Assembly (NCBI GenBank): GCA_032690845.1
Contig: CM064433.1
Location: 38,004,658-38,068,657 of the forward strand
Length of the DNA stretch: 64,000 nucleotides
Direction of reading: 5' to 3'
DNA from: Eleusine coracana subsp. coracana
Lineage: Eukaryota > Streptophyta > Magnoliopsida > Poales > Poaceae
The notes under the pieces: generated by a model
What the model was told of the DNA's origin: nothing
Database searches by the model: none
What the model saw: the letters and a program-made list of their open reading frames with translations, nothing else
Made by a program: the position numbers and the translations under genes
In this document: positions 43,687-56,044 of the stretch, in pieces
Numbering within the stretch: position 1 is the stretch's first letter
Layout of the letters: every line of letters begins with the position of its first letter

Positions 43687-45858
43687 TCAAATATACCACA
43701 AAATATAAAAGGCAAGATCAATCTGCTCATTTGATAATAAATTTTGTAACAGAAATTTCAATATTTGGGCACAAGAGCCTTGCAGCAGATTTGTTTTGAT
43801 ACCCAAAGGGGAGAGGAACCAGACTGCACGAGAGAAATCATAGTGAAAGAATAGGTGTTCATCATTTTCAATGACACCACACCTGATGAGGACATCACTC
43901 CTATGGATACACACAACACTCCTCTAATTCTGGACTTGTAAGGTCCAATGACTAGAGCTCGTGCACGATGACTAAATTTAGAGGTGAGCTCGTTCCTACG
44001 TTCTTCGCTATATGTTACTTTTGAGAATGGTTTACTACCTAATGATTATTTTACGATTAGAAACCATGGAGAGGACCAGAAGATGATGGGACAAGGAGTT
44101 GGGAACGTCGAGGACCAGCAAGGGCTTGGAAGCCAAAGTGGAGGCCCAATCAAAACCGACTTCGAGTCTGTTTTGGGGCCCAGGACCAGTCTGCACTAAC
44201 ACAGTCACTCAGGACGCATACGGACTCGGATTTGGACATTCTACATATGCACAAAAAGATAAGGAGAAGACCTTTCCAATGCCACTGACCTCATGTCAAA
44301 ATTCATCCGGATTCATCGGGAATCGTCGAAACAAGAGAGAGTCCAGAATCTGTATCGGTGCTGCGTCGCTTATTTTTGGCCTTTGGGCTTTGTATTTAGT
44401 TGAGCCCAATTATGGGCGCATTCAGAGGGTCTTGCACGACCCTAGGGTCTTTATATACAGCCGTCGCCGCATCATTAGGGTTCGGGTTTTACTTAGATCA
44501 ATTCTGTTCATAAACAGTGTCGCCGTTCATCGGTTTGTGAGACCTCAACTTCGAGAGTTTAATCATACATCTACAATTGTGTTGCATTCTTCGTTGTTCT
44601 TGCTTGTGTTCTTGATTCGCAGGCAGGGATTAGCCTTCTCGGCGAGGCCAATCGTCTTTGGACGATTGATAATCAGAGGAGACGTCGTGCTGCGATTGCG
44701 GGGTTTAGAACGTGCTGTTCTGAAGTCGGATCGATTTGTGTGTCGCCTCCGACCAAATCAACTTACCGAGAACCTTTCGAAAGATCGGGAACCCTTGTTT
44801 ACATCAACACCTCGAGCATAACTTAGAGATAGAATTGATTCTTTTATTTACTCTTGTACCAGAAGCAATATTTCGAGTGACAAGTCTCCAAATAAACATT
44901 TGAACTCTAGGGAAGATATTTTATTTTTCCAGATATTTTTTATAACTAGCATAGTATCATTTGAAAAAATTAGAGAACTTACCGTGCTATGTATCTTTTC
45001 ACTGAAGATGAGTTTATAAGCACTTTGAGTAGTCCACTTACCTGTTTTGTTTGGCTTCCATATAAGCTTGTCATGCCTATCAGATTGAGGAAGAGGAATC
45101 TGCATTACGTGTGTAACAAAGTCTGAAGTAAAAATAGAGTGCAGAAGATTTACATTCCACCTTTTTGGATTTGAAAGCCAAAGATCAGAAACCTTTATCG
45201 GTAGTATGGAGTTCATGGCATCATCAGAGATGTAGTTATGAATATTTTTCCACATTGGGCACCATGGTTCATTCCAAATTGAAATGCAACCACTAGAGAG
45301 ACTCCATTCTACAAAATCAAACATTAATTATCTTATATATAAAATAGATCTCCAAGTCCATGATTTTGAGCCATAGGAGCTAGCTCTCCACAAGGAGGTA
45401 TTAGGAAAATACTTACCTTTTAAAACTTTTGCCCAAAGAGACCCCGGATTTGTGAGCATTCTCCAAGAAAGACCTGTAATGAGGGATTTATTTAAGGCAT
45501 GTAGGTCTCTAAGTCCAAGCCCACCCGCTCCTTTTGGAATGCAAAACTTCTTCCAAGCTGAAAGACAAAGTGGTTTCTTGCTATTTTCTGGATTATTACC
45601 TTTCCACCAAAAATGTCTAATAATGCTTGTTAACTCGTCAATAAAAGTCTTAGGGAGTAAGACATAGGACATATAATAGATGGGGATGGAAATAAAGACC
45701 GATTGAATCAGGGAAGAGCGACCTGAATGGGAAATACAATTGGCTTTCCAGTCGCTAAACTTTACCTTAAATTTATCCTTAAGGAACCCATAAACTTTGT
45801 TTTTAGGTAAGTTAGAAAAAAATAGAGGATGGCCAAGATGTTTAACATTGTTGGACAT
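43687..45858 (-). pseudogene. LINE ORF2 RT C-terminal part and zf-RVT, split by a solo LTR
   Basis: 45328-45858 holds the region after RT (FWWKGNNPENSKKPLCLSAW and GLGLRDLHALNKSLITGL). 44848-45324 leads into the zf-RVT region (WKPNKTGKWTTQSAYKLIF). The zf-RVT continues at 43687-43914 (CIHRSDVLIRCG and ENDEHLFFHYDFSRAVWF). The solo LTR at 43937-44818 lies inside this domain. A frameshift near 45326 and one near 44900 are additional damage. Confidence 0.87.
43937..44818 (+). mobile_element. Solo LTR inside the LINE
   Basis: 882 bp, TGTAAGGTCC to CTCGAGCA, interrupting the LINE zf-RVT coding sequence. TATA-like TCTTTATATACAG lies near 44450, with a following TTAGGGTTCGGG phrase typical of LTR R regions. 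The flanking 5-mers GGACT and TAACT match only in part. A 240-codon plus-strand frame inside it is accidental. The family is not identified. Confidence 0.65.
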
Positions 45859-46710
45859 GAGAGGAACATGGAAATAGGAGGCAATAGCATCTTTTAAGTG
45901 ATTAGGAGTGTTAACGCTAAAGAGAATAGCAGATTTGTTCTAGTTGGGAGTTTGACCAAAATCTGAGAAAAATTCTTCCAAGATACATTTTACTTCTTGG
46001 GCTTCATGGATGGTGGCTTCTCCACAAATTATAACATCATCTGCAAAAAGGAGAGAGTGAATGGAAGGAGTATTGGTGGTCAATTTAATCCCAGAAATTC
46101 TCCCTTCCGTAATAGCATCCTGTAACTTGCATGTTAGCTCATTTATTGCAATGATAAATAAGTAGGGAGAAAGTGGACAACCTTGATGAATTCCCCTCGT
46201 ACTTTGGAATCAACCATAAGATTGACCATTAATAATAACAGAAAAAATTGGGTCTTCTATGCATGCAGCAACTAAATTAATGAAATGAGTGTTAAAACCC
46301 ATACGATGCATAGCATGTTTAATAAATCTCCATTCTAGTCTGTCAAAAGCTCTTGCTAGGTCAAGCTTTAGCAGAAAAGCTTGTTTATCATAACTCTTTT
46401 GATGAAAGGAATGGATAATTTCATGAGCAATAACAATATTCTCAAAGATTCTATGACCCTTAACAAAAGCATACTGAGAATCATGAATGTAAATAGGCAA
46501 ATGAGGCTCAATCTTAAGGGCGAGAATTTTGGCAATGATTTTATAAGCCACATTGCATAGACTAATGGGTCTAAAATCTAAGGGAGAGGAGCAATGAGAT
46601 TTTTTCGGAATAAGAACGATGTTTGTTTTTTTCAGACCTGAAGCAAGACGTTTATTGGAGAAGAAAGATTCTACTAACTTGTAAATGTCATCTCCAATCC
46701 AGCTCTAGGA
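45859..46710 (-). pseudogene. LINE ORF2 reverse transcriptase
   Basis: RT copies LINE RNA at the nicked target. The minus strand shows RPISLCNVAYKIIAKILA near 46540, SQYAFVKGHRIFENIVIAHE, and LLKLDLARAFDRLEWRFI with the first catalytic Asp. The catalytic FADD box (LLFADDVIICGEA) is near 46040. Frames break at about 46210, and a stop lies in the FGQTPN region near 45943. Confidence 0.88.
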
Positions 46711-47036
46711 AAACTTGTAAAATTTCACATTTAACCCATCAGGCCCTGGAGCAGCATTTCCTCTCATAGTTTTCAAGATGTTTAAGATTTCTTCTTTAGA
46801 AGGAACATGCAATAAGTTCTCATCTTCGATATGATTACCAGAATTAATCTGAGAAGAGAAGGCCTCTGTTCCCTGCAAGTTAGATTTGAAAATATTGCCA
46901 GAATATTCTATAAAACAATCTGCAATATCCTTCTCAGATGTAACAGTGTTTCCTTGAGTGTTAACAATAGAACTGATTTTGTTCTTCCTTCTTTTAATGA
47001 CATTCTTATGGAAGAAAGAGGTGTTCCTATCTCCTT

Positions 47037-47938
47037 TTAGGATCCAATCCTTTTTACACCGGGCCTGTAATATTCAGAAATTTTGTTCTGCACATATTCA
47101 TAATTAAAAATTAAGGAATCTTCAAGTGCAAAGTTACAACATGAAATGGGCAAGGCTTGCAAATTGGTCAATTGAGATTCAATATGCTTAAGTTGACTGT
47201 TTTTCATAGAGCCACCAATTTTCAAATTTAAAACCCATTTTCCTGCGTTTTGGATTTGAGAGAGGCATAGCAAGAATAGGAGCATGATCACCAAATAGAA
47301 GAGGAAGATGATAAACAATAGTATTAGGAAACAAGTTACACCAAGCATGGTTAGCCAAACACCTGATGCATGCCTTCTACTGGTCCAGGTGTAGACAGGC
47401 CCATTATAACCAAGGTCAATCAAACCACAATTATTAACAATATTTTAAAAAAAGAAATGCAATTAAAATTAGGATTTCTAATACCATGCTTTTCATAAGC
47501 ATGCATCATCTCATTAAAGTCTCCCATACAAAATAAAGGGTTGTCATCATTACTAGCAAAAGCAGCAACTTTGGTCCAGATGTTACTAGTATTTACATGA
47601 TAGGGATCGCCATAAACACAAGCTAACTTTATAACATAACCTTGATCGAAACTAACTTTAGCTAAAATATAGTTAAAACTAAACTTGATGACAGCAACTT
47701 GAACATCTTCTGTCCACAAAAGCCATAAACCACCGGAGATGCCATTAGTGGGAACGATGAAGCTATCATAAATATTAAAATTATGGATCAGGTCATGAAC
47801 TGAAAATTTATTTGACTTAGTTTCTGAAATGAAAATTACCTTAGCCTTGGTGCAAGAGATTAGCCTTTGCAGGTGGCGCATTTTGGAACTGCGGAGGGAG
47901 CCACCTACCCCTCTGCAGTTCCATGAAAGAAGATTCAT
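47037..47938 (-). pseudogene. LINE ORF2 endonuclease
   Basis: An apurinic-type endonuclease that nicks the target. It starts MNLLSWNCRGVGG at 47938. The active-site signatures are ISETKSNK (Glu) and FCMGDFNEMMHAYEK (Asp/Asn). The first frame ends near 47420, and the next block (MIDLGYNGPVYTWTSRR) is in another frame. The ATG overlaps the ORF1 stop. Confidence 0.88.
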
Positions 47939-50115
47939 GGCACCTGTGGCGCCTTAAGGGCTGGCGCCAAAGCCCCATCAATAATTGCAGTAGTAGCAGC
48001 AGAATAAACCTGACTTGGTGATAAAGAAGCATTATCACTTTCCATAGAGTCATCTTGCTTTTGAGCTTGATAATGAGGAGGTGCAGCAACTATATAACTA
48101 TTACCACCAGGGTCATTTTCAGTTGAAACATCTTGCTCAAGCTGAAGAGGTCGGGAGCGAGTATTATCTCTAGTGATAGTGTGAGCCTCACGATCCCATC
48201 TGCTATGCTGGGGTCCATTGCGTCTTTTAGGACAAGAAGAATGTTCTGGATGTACTTCACTAGGTGAAGGTGAAGGGGGAAGGGGAAGTGGAGGACTTAA
48301 AGGTTTCTTGGTAAAAGGTTGCACAAGAGGAGAGCCCTGTCTCTTGGAAATAGGATTTGATCTGGTTTGTGAGGTATTTGAAAAAGGAGCAGAAGAAAAG
48401 TTGGATTTCTTGTAACCCTTGCCTTTTTGTAGAAATTGGGGATCCTCCTTGTTTAAGTTTAAAGCCTCAGTGAGAGCATGATTGGAGAGGCTCTGGAACT
48501 GGTTAAAGTTTTCAAGTGAGGCATTTGGGTTCTGCTGCAACTGAATTTGGGTGGCTTCCTTAGGAGCAGGAAGTGCAGGAAATGAGGAATTAGTAACACA
48601 CTTCTGTCCTTCCATCTGATTAGGAAAAAAAAATATTGCACTGCATCCCAGAATGAAGGAAGAAGGGATTGAACTGTTGTTGCAAGTGTTGACCCTTAGC
48701 AAAAGACACATTACTTTGCCATGGTTGCATATGTCCATGAAGATGCTGAACTTGGTGATCAAATGTTGATGGAATCTGAAAAATGTGTTGGTTGCTTGGG
48801 CCTCAGATGTGTGCTCATCTTGGTCAAGATTAATATGCTCCACCCTAACATTGGTCGTTACTTTTTTAGGTTCAGTTTTCTGCACAATACCTGATGATTT
48901 TTCTCCTGTTTTCTCCAAATGCATCTCCATACTGGTATGACATAGAGCCTGAGATGTAACCTTGACTGGAGTCAGTTGCATACTCTGAGCTTGTACTGAA
49001 TGCCAGTTAGTTGTAACTGCAGTTGAACTTTCTAGGGGAGTTTTCATACCCAAAACTGAACTAGATGAGGACTGAGACATTTGTTGTTTCTGAAAATAAT
49101 CCTTAAAAGACTGAATATAAGCATTCGGTGGAATGATGTCCTGATCCTCTCTCGCTTCTTTAGGGATTTCAATCTCTTGAGTTCTCCATTTACCATATAT
49201 CTCTTGAGGGACTTTAGCAGCTTCTATAGGAGACAATTTGCTCAAATACTGGAATCTAGTCATGCACGTTGACACATTATGGAAAAGACAACCACAGAAG
49301 TTACAGATTCTTGCCAACTTCTCATAATGGATATAAACCTTGATCTTTTTGAACTGAGGAATATTAATAATGACAGAATCAAGCAACAGTTTCTTGACAT
49401 CCAGAATGATTCTAGCAAGAACAAACTCATGAGGTTTGAACATATTATCTTCGAATAAAGCCACTGATTCATCTTTGACATCAATTCTCTCAATGATCTT
49501 GTTGATAAGACCAATAGAACGAAGGGGCTTAGGAATGCCATATAAATGAACAGTCACTGGCAGATACCTGAAAGTGTAGGAGTCCATTGGCCTGCTCCCC
49601 AGCGGATCGACAACTTCAACTAGCAAAGTTTCTTTCTCAACAATCCATGGTTGACGTTGACAAATCCATCTAAGATCGTCCTCCTTACGTAGGTGAACCA
49701 TAAACATATTTGGAGCAATAGGAGAAACTTTGTAAAATCTTCTTCCCTAGGCAGCTCGCATAGCTTTTTCAAGCATGAGAAGTGAGATATTTCTGGATGG
49801 GGATTTATCTGGAGGCCCAACCTTGAAGAGAAGGTTAAAAGGAGAAGAAACCGGTTCTTGGACTTGTTCCTCAAGATCTATTTGAATCACTTCATTCTGC
49901 GAGAGATTAAGGTTTTGGAAATCGAACTCTAATCCAACTGATGGGTTTGGAGAAGTATAGGGATGAGGAAACGATGGAGGTGGTTCTGGATCCATTGCGA
50001 GCCGAGAGGAAAAGCAAGATGCAGGCAGCTGGGAGGGATTAAGAGGATTTGGGAGTAGAGGTAGTTGGGAAAATCGTATTGAAGAGGAAAGAGAGGAAGA
50101 ATGGAACGGCATCAT
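47935..50115 (-). pseudogene. LINE ORF1 (DUF4283 and zinc knuckle), one nonsense codon
   Basis: An RNA-binding ORF1 protein. The preferred start is the ATG pair at 50110-50115 (MMPFHSSSLSSS). A DUF4283-like domain follows (FYKVSPIAPNMFMVHLR, DLRWICQRQPWIVEKETLLV, VHLYGIPKPLRS). A CCHC knuckle, CNFCGCLFHNVSTC, lies near 49290. The C-terminal half is long, low in complexity and Ser/Pro/Gln-rich. A single TAG at 49745-49747 interrupts an otherwise continuous frame of about 726 codons. The stop TGA at 47935-47937 overlaps the ORF2 ATG. Confidence 0.88.
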
Positions 50116-50165
50116 GCCAAAACCCTGTGCGGAAGCAGTGCTATAGTGCAACTCAATGGGGAGAA

Positions 50166-50480
50166 TTTGGGAAAGCTGAAATTAAAAGCTGCTCGTGAGG
50201 AGATTGGATCAATCCATGACACACAAATATTCTCACATGTTCTATCAAAATCCCCAAGAAATTCTGACCCAGAACACATCCAAATCGAAGATCCAAAATT
50301 CCACAAAAAATAGCTCAGAAAATATAGAAAAAAAAGAAATTTGGGATTCTGAGCAAGAGATGGATTTGAGCACAAAATAGAAGATTGTATTAATCAATTA
50401 ATGATGTAGGTTTGTAAGCCACTCCATGGCACATCAAAGCTTAGGATGACAAAAAGCTCAAGAACAAAGAGTCTCTCTTC
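50166..50480. other. Non-autonomous element LTR sequence to the right of the LINE
   Basis: Continues the interrupted LTR. The minus strand here is the transcribed leader: the block around GAGCTAGGGTTAGAAGGAGA (about 50490) resembles a start-proximal R region. No gene is supported. Confidence 0.5.
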
Positions 50481-51354
50481 TCTCCTTCTAACCCTAGCTC
50501 TCTTCTACAAATGAGGCACCCAAAAACCTCACTCAACCACCTTCAGAGAGGGCACCCACCAGCCCCTCATCTTATCTCTTGGGTATTTTCACTTCTCGAA
50601 AATGCCCCTCACATTATAACACACATATCCCTTCCATAAGGGTATTTCTGTCCATCTCTTTCTCCGTCACCCGAACACTGCCGGGATCTTCATACCTTCT
50701 CTTCTGCTCCTCGTGAGCTTCACGATGGTACTACACGCACCATTGTTCGCCACCGCCGGTTTTAAGGCCAAACCACGAAATCGTCTTGCACGTTTCTCAA
50801 AGCATGACTTTCCGGGTTGCTTCTACTGAAACAAGACTTCTTGATCTCTACGTGTGTCATCTCGTCCTAGGATCCTCCTCGTCGGCAAGTCTCTCCTACT
50901 TCCAGTCCATCAGACAGCCTTTACACTTGCACCGACACCCGATCGCCTTTGACTTGGTCAACCTCGTTGCCTTGATCAACACCACGGTTTTGAGGCTTAA
51001 TTGTGAAACCGCATTGTGCATCTTGTTTGCTCCCATGTACGGTGTGGATTACTCTTGACCTCACCCGGCCTCTCGTCGTCCGGCCCCAAGCCCCCGCTTG
51101 TGCTCGATCCTCCCGCCGTTGACCGCTAAGTTGACTCCACCGACCTACACATCACGAGACAAGAAAACACATTCCATTCTACTCCAACATCGTTGAATCA
51201 CATCACTAACACCGATTAGTGACAACTATAATCATGCATGATCCAACTAGGAGAATCCCATATCGTGTAGTAAATAACAATATTGTTACAATGCAAACAA
51301 GTCATAGTAAAAAACAAGTTAGAGAAGTTACTAGGCAAAGATAATTATGTGTCA

Positions 51355-51779
51355 GGCAAGCTAGGACTCACTCGATTTTGTACATAGGGTTGATGAATCA
51401 ACAGGTGAAAATCTTTGCTTCTTTCATATCGATATGCAATTGCGATGATTTTGGAAACATGAAGAGAAGTCATGAAACACTCGAATATATTCTGTCTTTA
51501 CCTTTGCATGTGCACGTAGGCATGCATTTGTGGCAGTATGATACAGCGCCAGGTGGTAGGTCAGAATGCTTGTTCAAGTACTCCAAAAGTAATGATGCCG
51601 TCACGGCATGACACCCCACTTTTTTACTTGTTGGTTGTTACAATATATATTCGATGTTGAGAAGCCCAATTCCCCGTTTCCATTCACACGGTCACACCAG
51701 TGGTCCAATTCCATATTCAGTTCTCTCACACGGTCACACCAGCAGTAGACCTTCCAATAACTTCCCAACTTGATCGCCA
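51355..51779. other. Upstream region of the trihelix-like gene
   Basis: No coding domain is visible. The phrase TCACACGGTCACACCAG occurs twice about 40 bases apart (near 51686 and 51725), a short direct repeat just upstream of the gene start. Promoter function is possible but unproven. Confidence 0.35.
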
Positions 51780-54700
51780 TGGCTGCAGCCGATAAGGCAA
51801 CCGAGCCCTGGGGGAAGCTAGAGACGGAGGCTTTGCTGGAGGTGTGGGTGTCGCTGCGTCGTCGTCGCGGTGAAGCTCGAGGAGACCCGTGGGTACCGGA
51901 GGATGAACGCCTCCGTCGGCGCTGCTCGAGCGCGCTGTGGCAGGCCCCGTGAACGCTGCCTGCGTCAGCTCCGGCCTCACCACTGTTACAACCCGGGTGT
52001 CAAAAATTAAATTAAAATTGATCAAATTTGAAATCAATTTAAGCACATTTGAATGCCACTTGAATCACAAGTCCAAACTTTTCAACATAACTCATACCCA
52101 TAAAAAATATATGTTACAGCTTGGAGAAAATTGGAATTTTTCAGAATTTATCAGAAATTTATCCCTTAATTTAATGGCGGAAATAAATACCCAAAAGGTC
52201 AAAAACTATCCCTCTTTGAAAAATTCATATTCAAATTCAAATGTCAACTGTTGAGCATTGTCATTTTTATAAATTCTAGCACATCGTTGTGAACACACAC
52301 ATATTTTTTTTCTTTCCACAAGGACTAGATAATTAAAGATATTAAAATAAACAAGAGAGGAATTTTCAAAATTTTAAGAAAAGTAAAATCTTTGCGGGTC
52401 CCACCTGTCAGCTGCCTGGTGCTGCTCCGCGTGCCCGGCGCTGTGCGGGCTTGCCCCCACCTGGTCCGAAAGCTGGTCTGCAAAACCGCGGTGCCGCCCC
52501 CGATTTCGCCCTGCACCGGCTTCCCCACTCCCCCCCCCCCCCCCCCCCCCCCCGGCCGCAAAAGCTATGCCCCAAACACCATTGCTGGCGCTGCCCGGCC
52601 GAGCTATCGCCTCCCCATCGGCATACGGCCTACCTGCGGGCGCGTCGGGACATCCTCCTTTCCCTCACGCAAACCTCGGCCCTAGCCCCCACCGGAATCG
52701 AGCTGAATCCAAGCTCTTCTCCGTCGACTGTTTCATCGAGCTCCACCTCGTCGGCGACCGAGCCCTCCAGCTATTCCCACCTCCAATCGACCCCGTGCCG
52801 CCGCTCCCCGCACACAGGTGATTCTTTCCGGCCAGATCCCAGTGTTTCCCGTGCCCTCCTCCATGCGTGCGACTTCGCCGAACCCAACCCCTGTTTCGGC
52901 CACCGTCGCGCACCCTTCTCCGGCCATTGCCGGCGGTCGCCGTGTACCCCAGCGGGTGCGCGCCGTGTAGGGGAGCATTTACCCCTTTTACGTCGACCCC
53001 ATCCGCGGTCCACAGTGGGCTGCGGCAAGCCGCTGGCCATTGCCGCCGCGTTCCGGCGAGCAGCCTCGCGCGTGTGCCACGTTTCAATTTTTTTTCCTTT
53101 TTCTTTTATAAATAAATCCAGATGTGGCTTAAAGCTTCAAAAATCCATATCTAAACCAGTACTGGGTGTTTTGGAGCAAAGTAAAATTTTACTGGTTCCT
53201 CCCATTAACTAGTATTTATCAAAATGCTTAGTGCCCATGTAACTTGATGTTTTTATCAGAAACAAATTATATAGGAAAAACCTCAAATAAATCATAAATG
53301 AATCCAGGAGTCCGATAAATCCCTGAAACCCGGTGAATAATTATGTCTTGACATACTTAGTTTCCCTGCAATGTGGCAAGTGATAGTTTCCTATATTTTA
53401 GTCATAATTAAATTAATACTTTTTTCCTTATTTAATTGTTCAAAATTATTGGCTCATTGCATATCTATGAAACTTGGTCTAAAATTTACCCTTCGTATGT
53501 TCTAACTATAGTAAATCACCTATCTTCATTTGATTTCCAGAGCCATGCTAAATTATTTAAATGTCATATAGGTTTAATATTCCTATTTACTCTATAGTCG
53601 TATCTTAAGTTCTAACTCACGTATACCTATTCCCTTGCATGGTAACATACCAACATGCTGAACACCTTGATTGAACCATTTCATTGCCTTGTACTTTGTA
53701 CATTTGTATCAATCACCATCGACACCCACACCGTACGTTTTTATATAGAATTATCATCTTAATGTATTAGGGTCCATGAAGAAAATTCACCAACTAAATC
53801 CGCCCTATACCTCTACCTTATATAGTGCATCTACTAAACTACTCGACACCCCGTTCACTTCTACATGTAATATTGATATTTTAACGTATTTGTTGAGGAA
53901 GTGCCATGAATCTTCTCTCATAAGCATCATCTTTTACACCATATAGATCACGCAGTGAACCACATGGAGACGGGACCAGAGCAGGAGCACGAAGGAGCCG
54001 ATGGTGTCGCAGCTGACTAGGAGCAGAACCCAGGCAAGCCCCGCTGCATCTCACCCGTTTTAATTTTTACTCTATCACTAGTTAGGGATGTAGGTTTGAC
54101 TGTGTATTAAGTGATAGGAGTTGGTTGAAACCCTAGCGTTGCAGTAGGTTCCTTCTTCTCAATATTTACCTCAGAACGGTAGTCGCTCTGCTTAATTTAG
54201 GGCGATCATTCACCGAGTGGTATGGAGACCACTCGTAGACAGGAAATGTTATCACTGGGGAATGATGATGGATGAAGAAAGGTGTGGACGGAATCACAAT
54301 GAAGACCGAATGGGCAAATAGGTGGAAAGGGAAAGACAATTTGTCCTCAAGGAGCTAGCCCCGTTCGAGTCACCTAAGGCTACGCCTCGTGTCCGGCCCA
54401 TGGGATCAAGTTTGAACATAATGTTTACATGCTGGAGTTATGGGCCTAGTAAACCGACGTAGCTATGACTACTGCCTAGTTGGAAGATAGACTTCTCCCT
54501 TCTTTGGTGGAACTGGGGCTGAGAGGAGGGAGCAATCCACCCACGGATGGCGGCACGGGGCGCATCGCGTTGGGGGACCCTTCTCGGGGGAGTCTGGACC
54601 CGGAAGACCCTGCGGCATCGTAAGCGAAAGGTTGCTTCATGCGGCTTCCAGAAAGCGCGTATGGGTTGTGCAAGCAGGTTTCTCCTGCAAGATGTAAATC

Positions 54701-56006
54701 GATTCGAGTCGTTGCCCCTCACAATAACGAGTACCACTTGATCACTGCTCTGGAATAGTGTCGGAAGCCATTAAGATGATGAGTGAGTTTAATACTGTTG
54801 TTTGAAATTATTAAGATTGTTTTGCAACCTTGATTGTTATAGGCTTAGCGCAAACTAAATTTATTATTCCGCATGACAACTTAACTTGCTGCTAAAACTT
54901 GAAAAATAAGGATCCACCCTTTAGGGTGGCTTTCTGGCAACATAAACCCTATCCCTAGCCTTTGCATGTCTAGGCGTCGGCTGTAGTTGGCCATTTTGTC
55001 GGGTCAGTCTTGCTGAGTAAATTAGTTACTCAGGGCGTAGCTCTTTGTGGTTTTTAGATGACTAGGATGGAGACTGCCACTGGGGTGAGAGATTCCACTT
55101 GGAAGGCCAGCACCCTGACTGCTGGAACATCGAGTGAGAGCTGTGTACGAACGAAGACCAGGAGTAGTCCCTTGATTGCCAGTACGGTGTTTGGGCAAAA
55201 TACCTATCAAGGCCGGATTGTTCATTGTATGTCGCCATGAATGGGCGATTGTATCTTATATATCCCGTCGGACTATTAGGATCACTGTTGAAAAATTTCG
55301 CTTTTGCATTTTATTTTGTTAAATCTCTGATTTGTAATATAATTTTAGATTTATGTAAAACTCTAAACTTTAACTATGCTCTTGTTGCAATTATATTCTT
55401 CTGTCATGTGTTGTACAATTAGGCGTCACAACGCGTGTCGTCACCAAGAAAGATCCTGGAACGGAACCGTCTCCGTGGTAAAACAGTTCTGTGACAACCA
55501 CCAGGCGAACTCCTGAACAATGCAAGGTCTGTGTTCAAACCCTCAAGTCTCGCTACAAGAGGCAGCTTTCGAGGGCAGAACCATCGCACTGGCAGTTTTT
55601 CCGGGTGCTCAACGCCGTGCATGCCGAGGATCAAAGGCCAGCCCGGTGCCAGCGTACTCAAGCCGCTGATGGCAGGGAGGCTCATGAGCATCACCCGCAG
55701 AACGTTGTCGGTGGAGGAGCTCATGAACAGGAGTAATGTGGTGGCACTGTAGCGGCAGATGTGCACGGCAACATCAGCAGTGTGGGGCGGATCCCGAAGC
55801 AGCAGAGGAGCGTGATGTTGGAGGCGGAGGAACACGGCAGTGCAGCAGTGGACCGCATTTGTAAGGCGGCACCGAGGCTGAGATATGCGGATGCGGTGGC
55901 GCAGATGGTGACAAGGGGTCTTGATGTCATCGTGAAGTGTATCGAGGCTGATCAGGAGAGGGATGCGAGGAGGGACAGCAACGGAGATGCAGTGACTGCT
56001 GACTAG
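51780..56006 (+). pseudogene. Trihelix/Myb-SANT-like gene, broken by a solo LTR
   Basis: A likely nuclear DNA-binding protein of the GT-factor (trihelix) type. The left exon part is 51780-51983: MAAADKATEPWGKLETEALL carries the helix-1 Trp, and EETRGYRRMNASV lies in a second frame. The right part from 55497 reads RRTPEQCKVCVQTLKSRYKR, then AEPSHWQFFRVLNAVH, the remaining helices with their Trp. The tail 55761-56006 contains AVAQMVTRGLDVIVKCIEADQERD, typical of these proteins. Besides the LTR at 51984-55496 there are two frame changes in the left part and one stop at 55734-55736. It is a pseudogene or, less likely, one with sequence errors plus the insertion. Confidence 0.75.
51984..55496 (+). 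mobile_element. Solo LTR of a Ty3-like family, copy 2
   Basis: 3513 bp, TGTTACAACCCGGG to CTGTGACA, with a perfect TSD ACCAC (51979-51983 and 55497-55501). The section 52390-53080 is GC-rich with a long C-tract (52529-52555). The section 54000-55496 is the reverse complement of 33026-34500. No internal coding region or second LTR is present, so it is a solo LTR. Long frames in the GC-rich part (for example 52451-53212) have compositional, not protein-like, character. Confidence 0.82.
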
Positions 56007-56044
56007 CTGATTCTGGTGAGCACCACGATGGTGATGAGAAGAGA

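Larger units (their letters stand above)
43041..50154 (-). mobile_element. L1-type LINE, about 7.1 kb, minus strand
   Basis: An 11-bp TSD AATGGGGAGAA flanks the insertion (43030-43040 and 50155-50165). A short poly(A) tail (minus; T-run at 43042-43052) marks the 3' end. ORF1 and ORF2 overlap by ATGA. The element seems close to full length at the 5' side, because ORF1 begins within 40 bases of the target duplication. Nonsense codons and frameshifts, plus the solo LTR at 43937-44818, make it inactive. Confidence 0.93.
41434..51354 (-). mobile_element. 5' LTR of the non-autonomous element, interrupted by a LINE
   Basis: The LTR 3' end (TCGGTCCTTCA, minus) is at 41434. The 5' end is probably TGACACATAATT at 51354, but is uncertain. 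Without the LINE (43041-50154) and its duplicated target the LTR would be about 2.8 kb. U3 sequence at 50.75-51.2 kb matches the solo LTR at 1150-1640. The C-rich phrase near the end (GGGGGGAGGGGGTGAATAAG, plus) is the usual one before this PBS. The 3' LTR of this element is not in the window. Confidence 0.75.

Noticed and set aside
44099..44821. 240-codon plus-strand frame
   Set aside because: It lies wholly within the solo LTR inside the LINE, has no known domain, and its composition is that of LTR sequence. Accidental.
52451..53212. 253-codon plus-strand frame and overlapping minus frames
   Set aside because: The GC-rich part of the solo LTR yields long frames on both strands. The proteins are Pro/Ser/Arg-rich without domain signatures.
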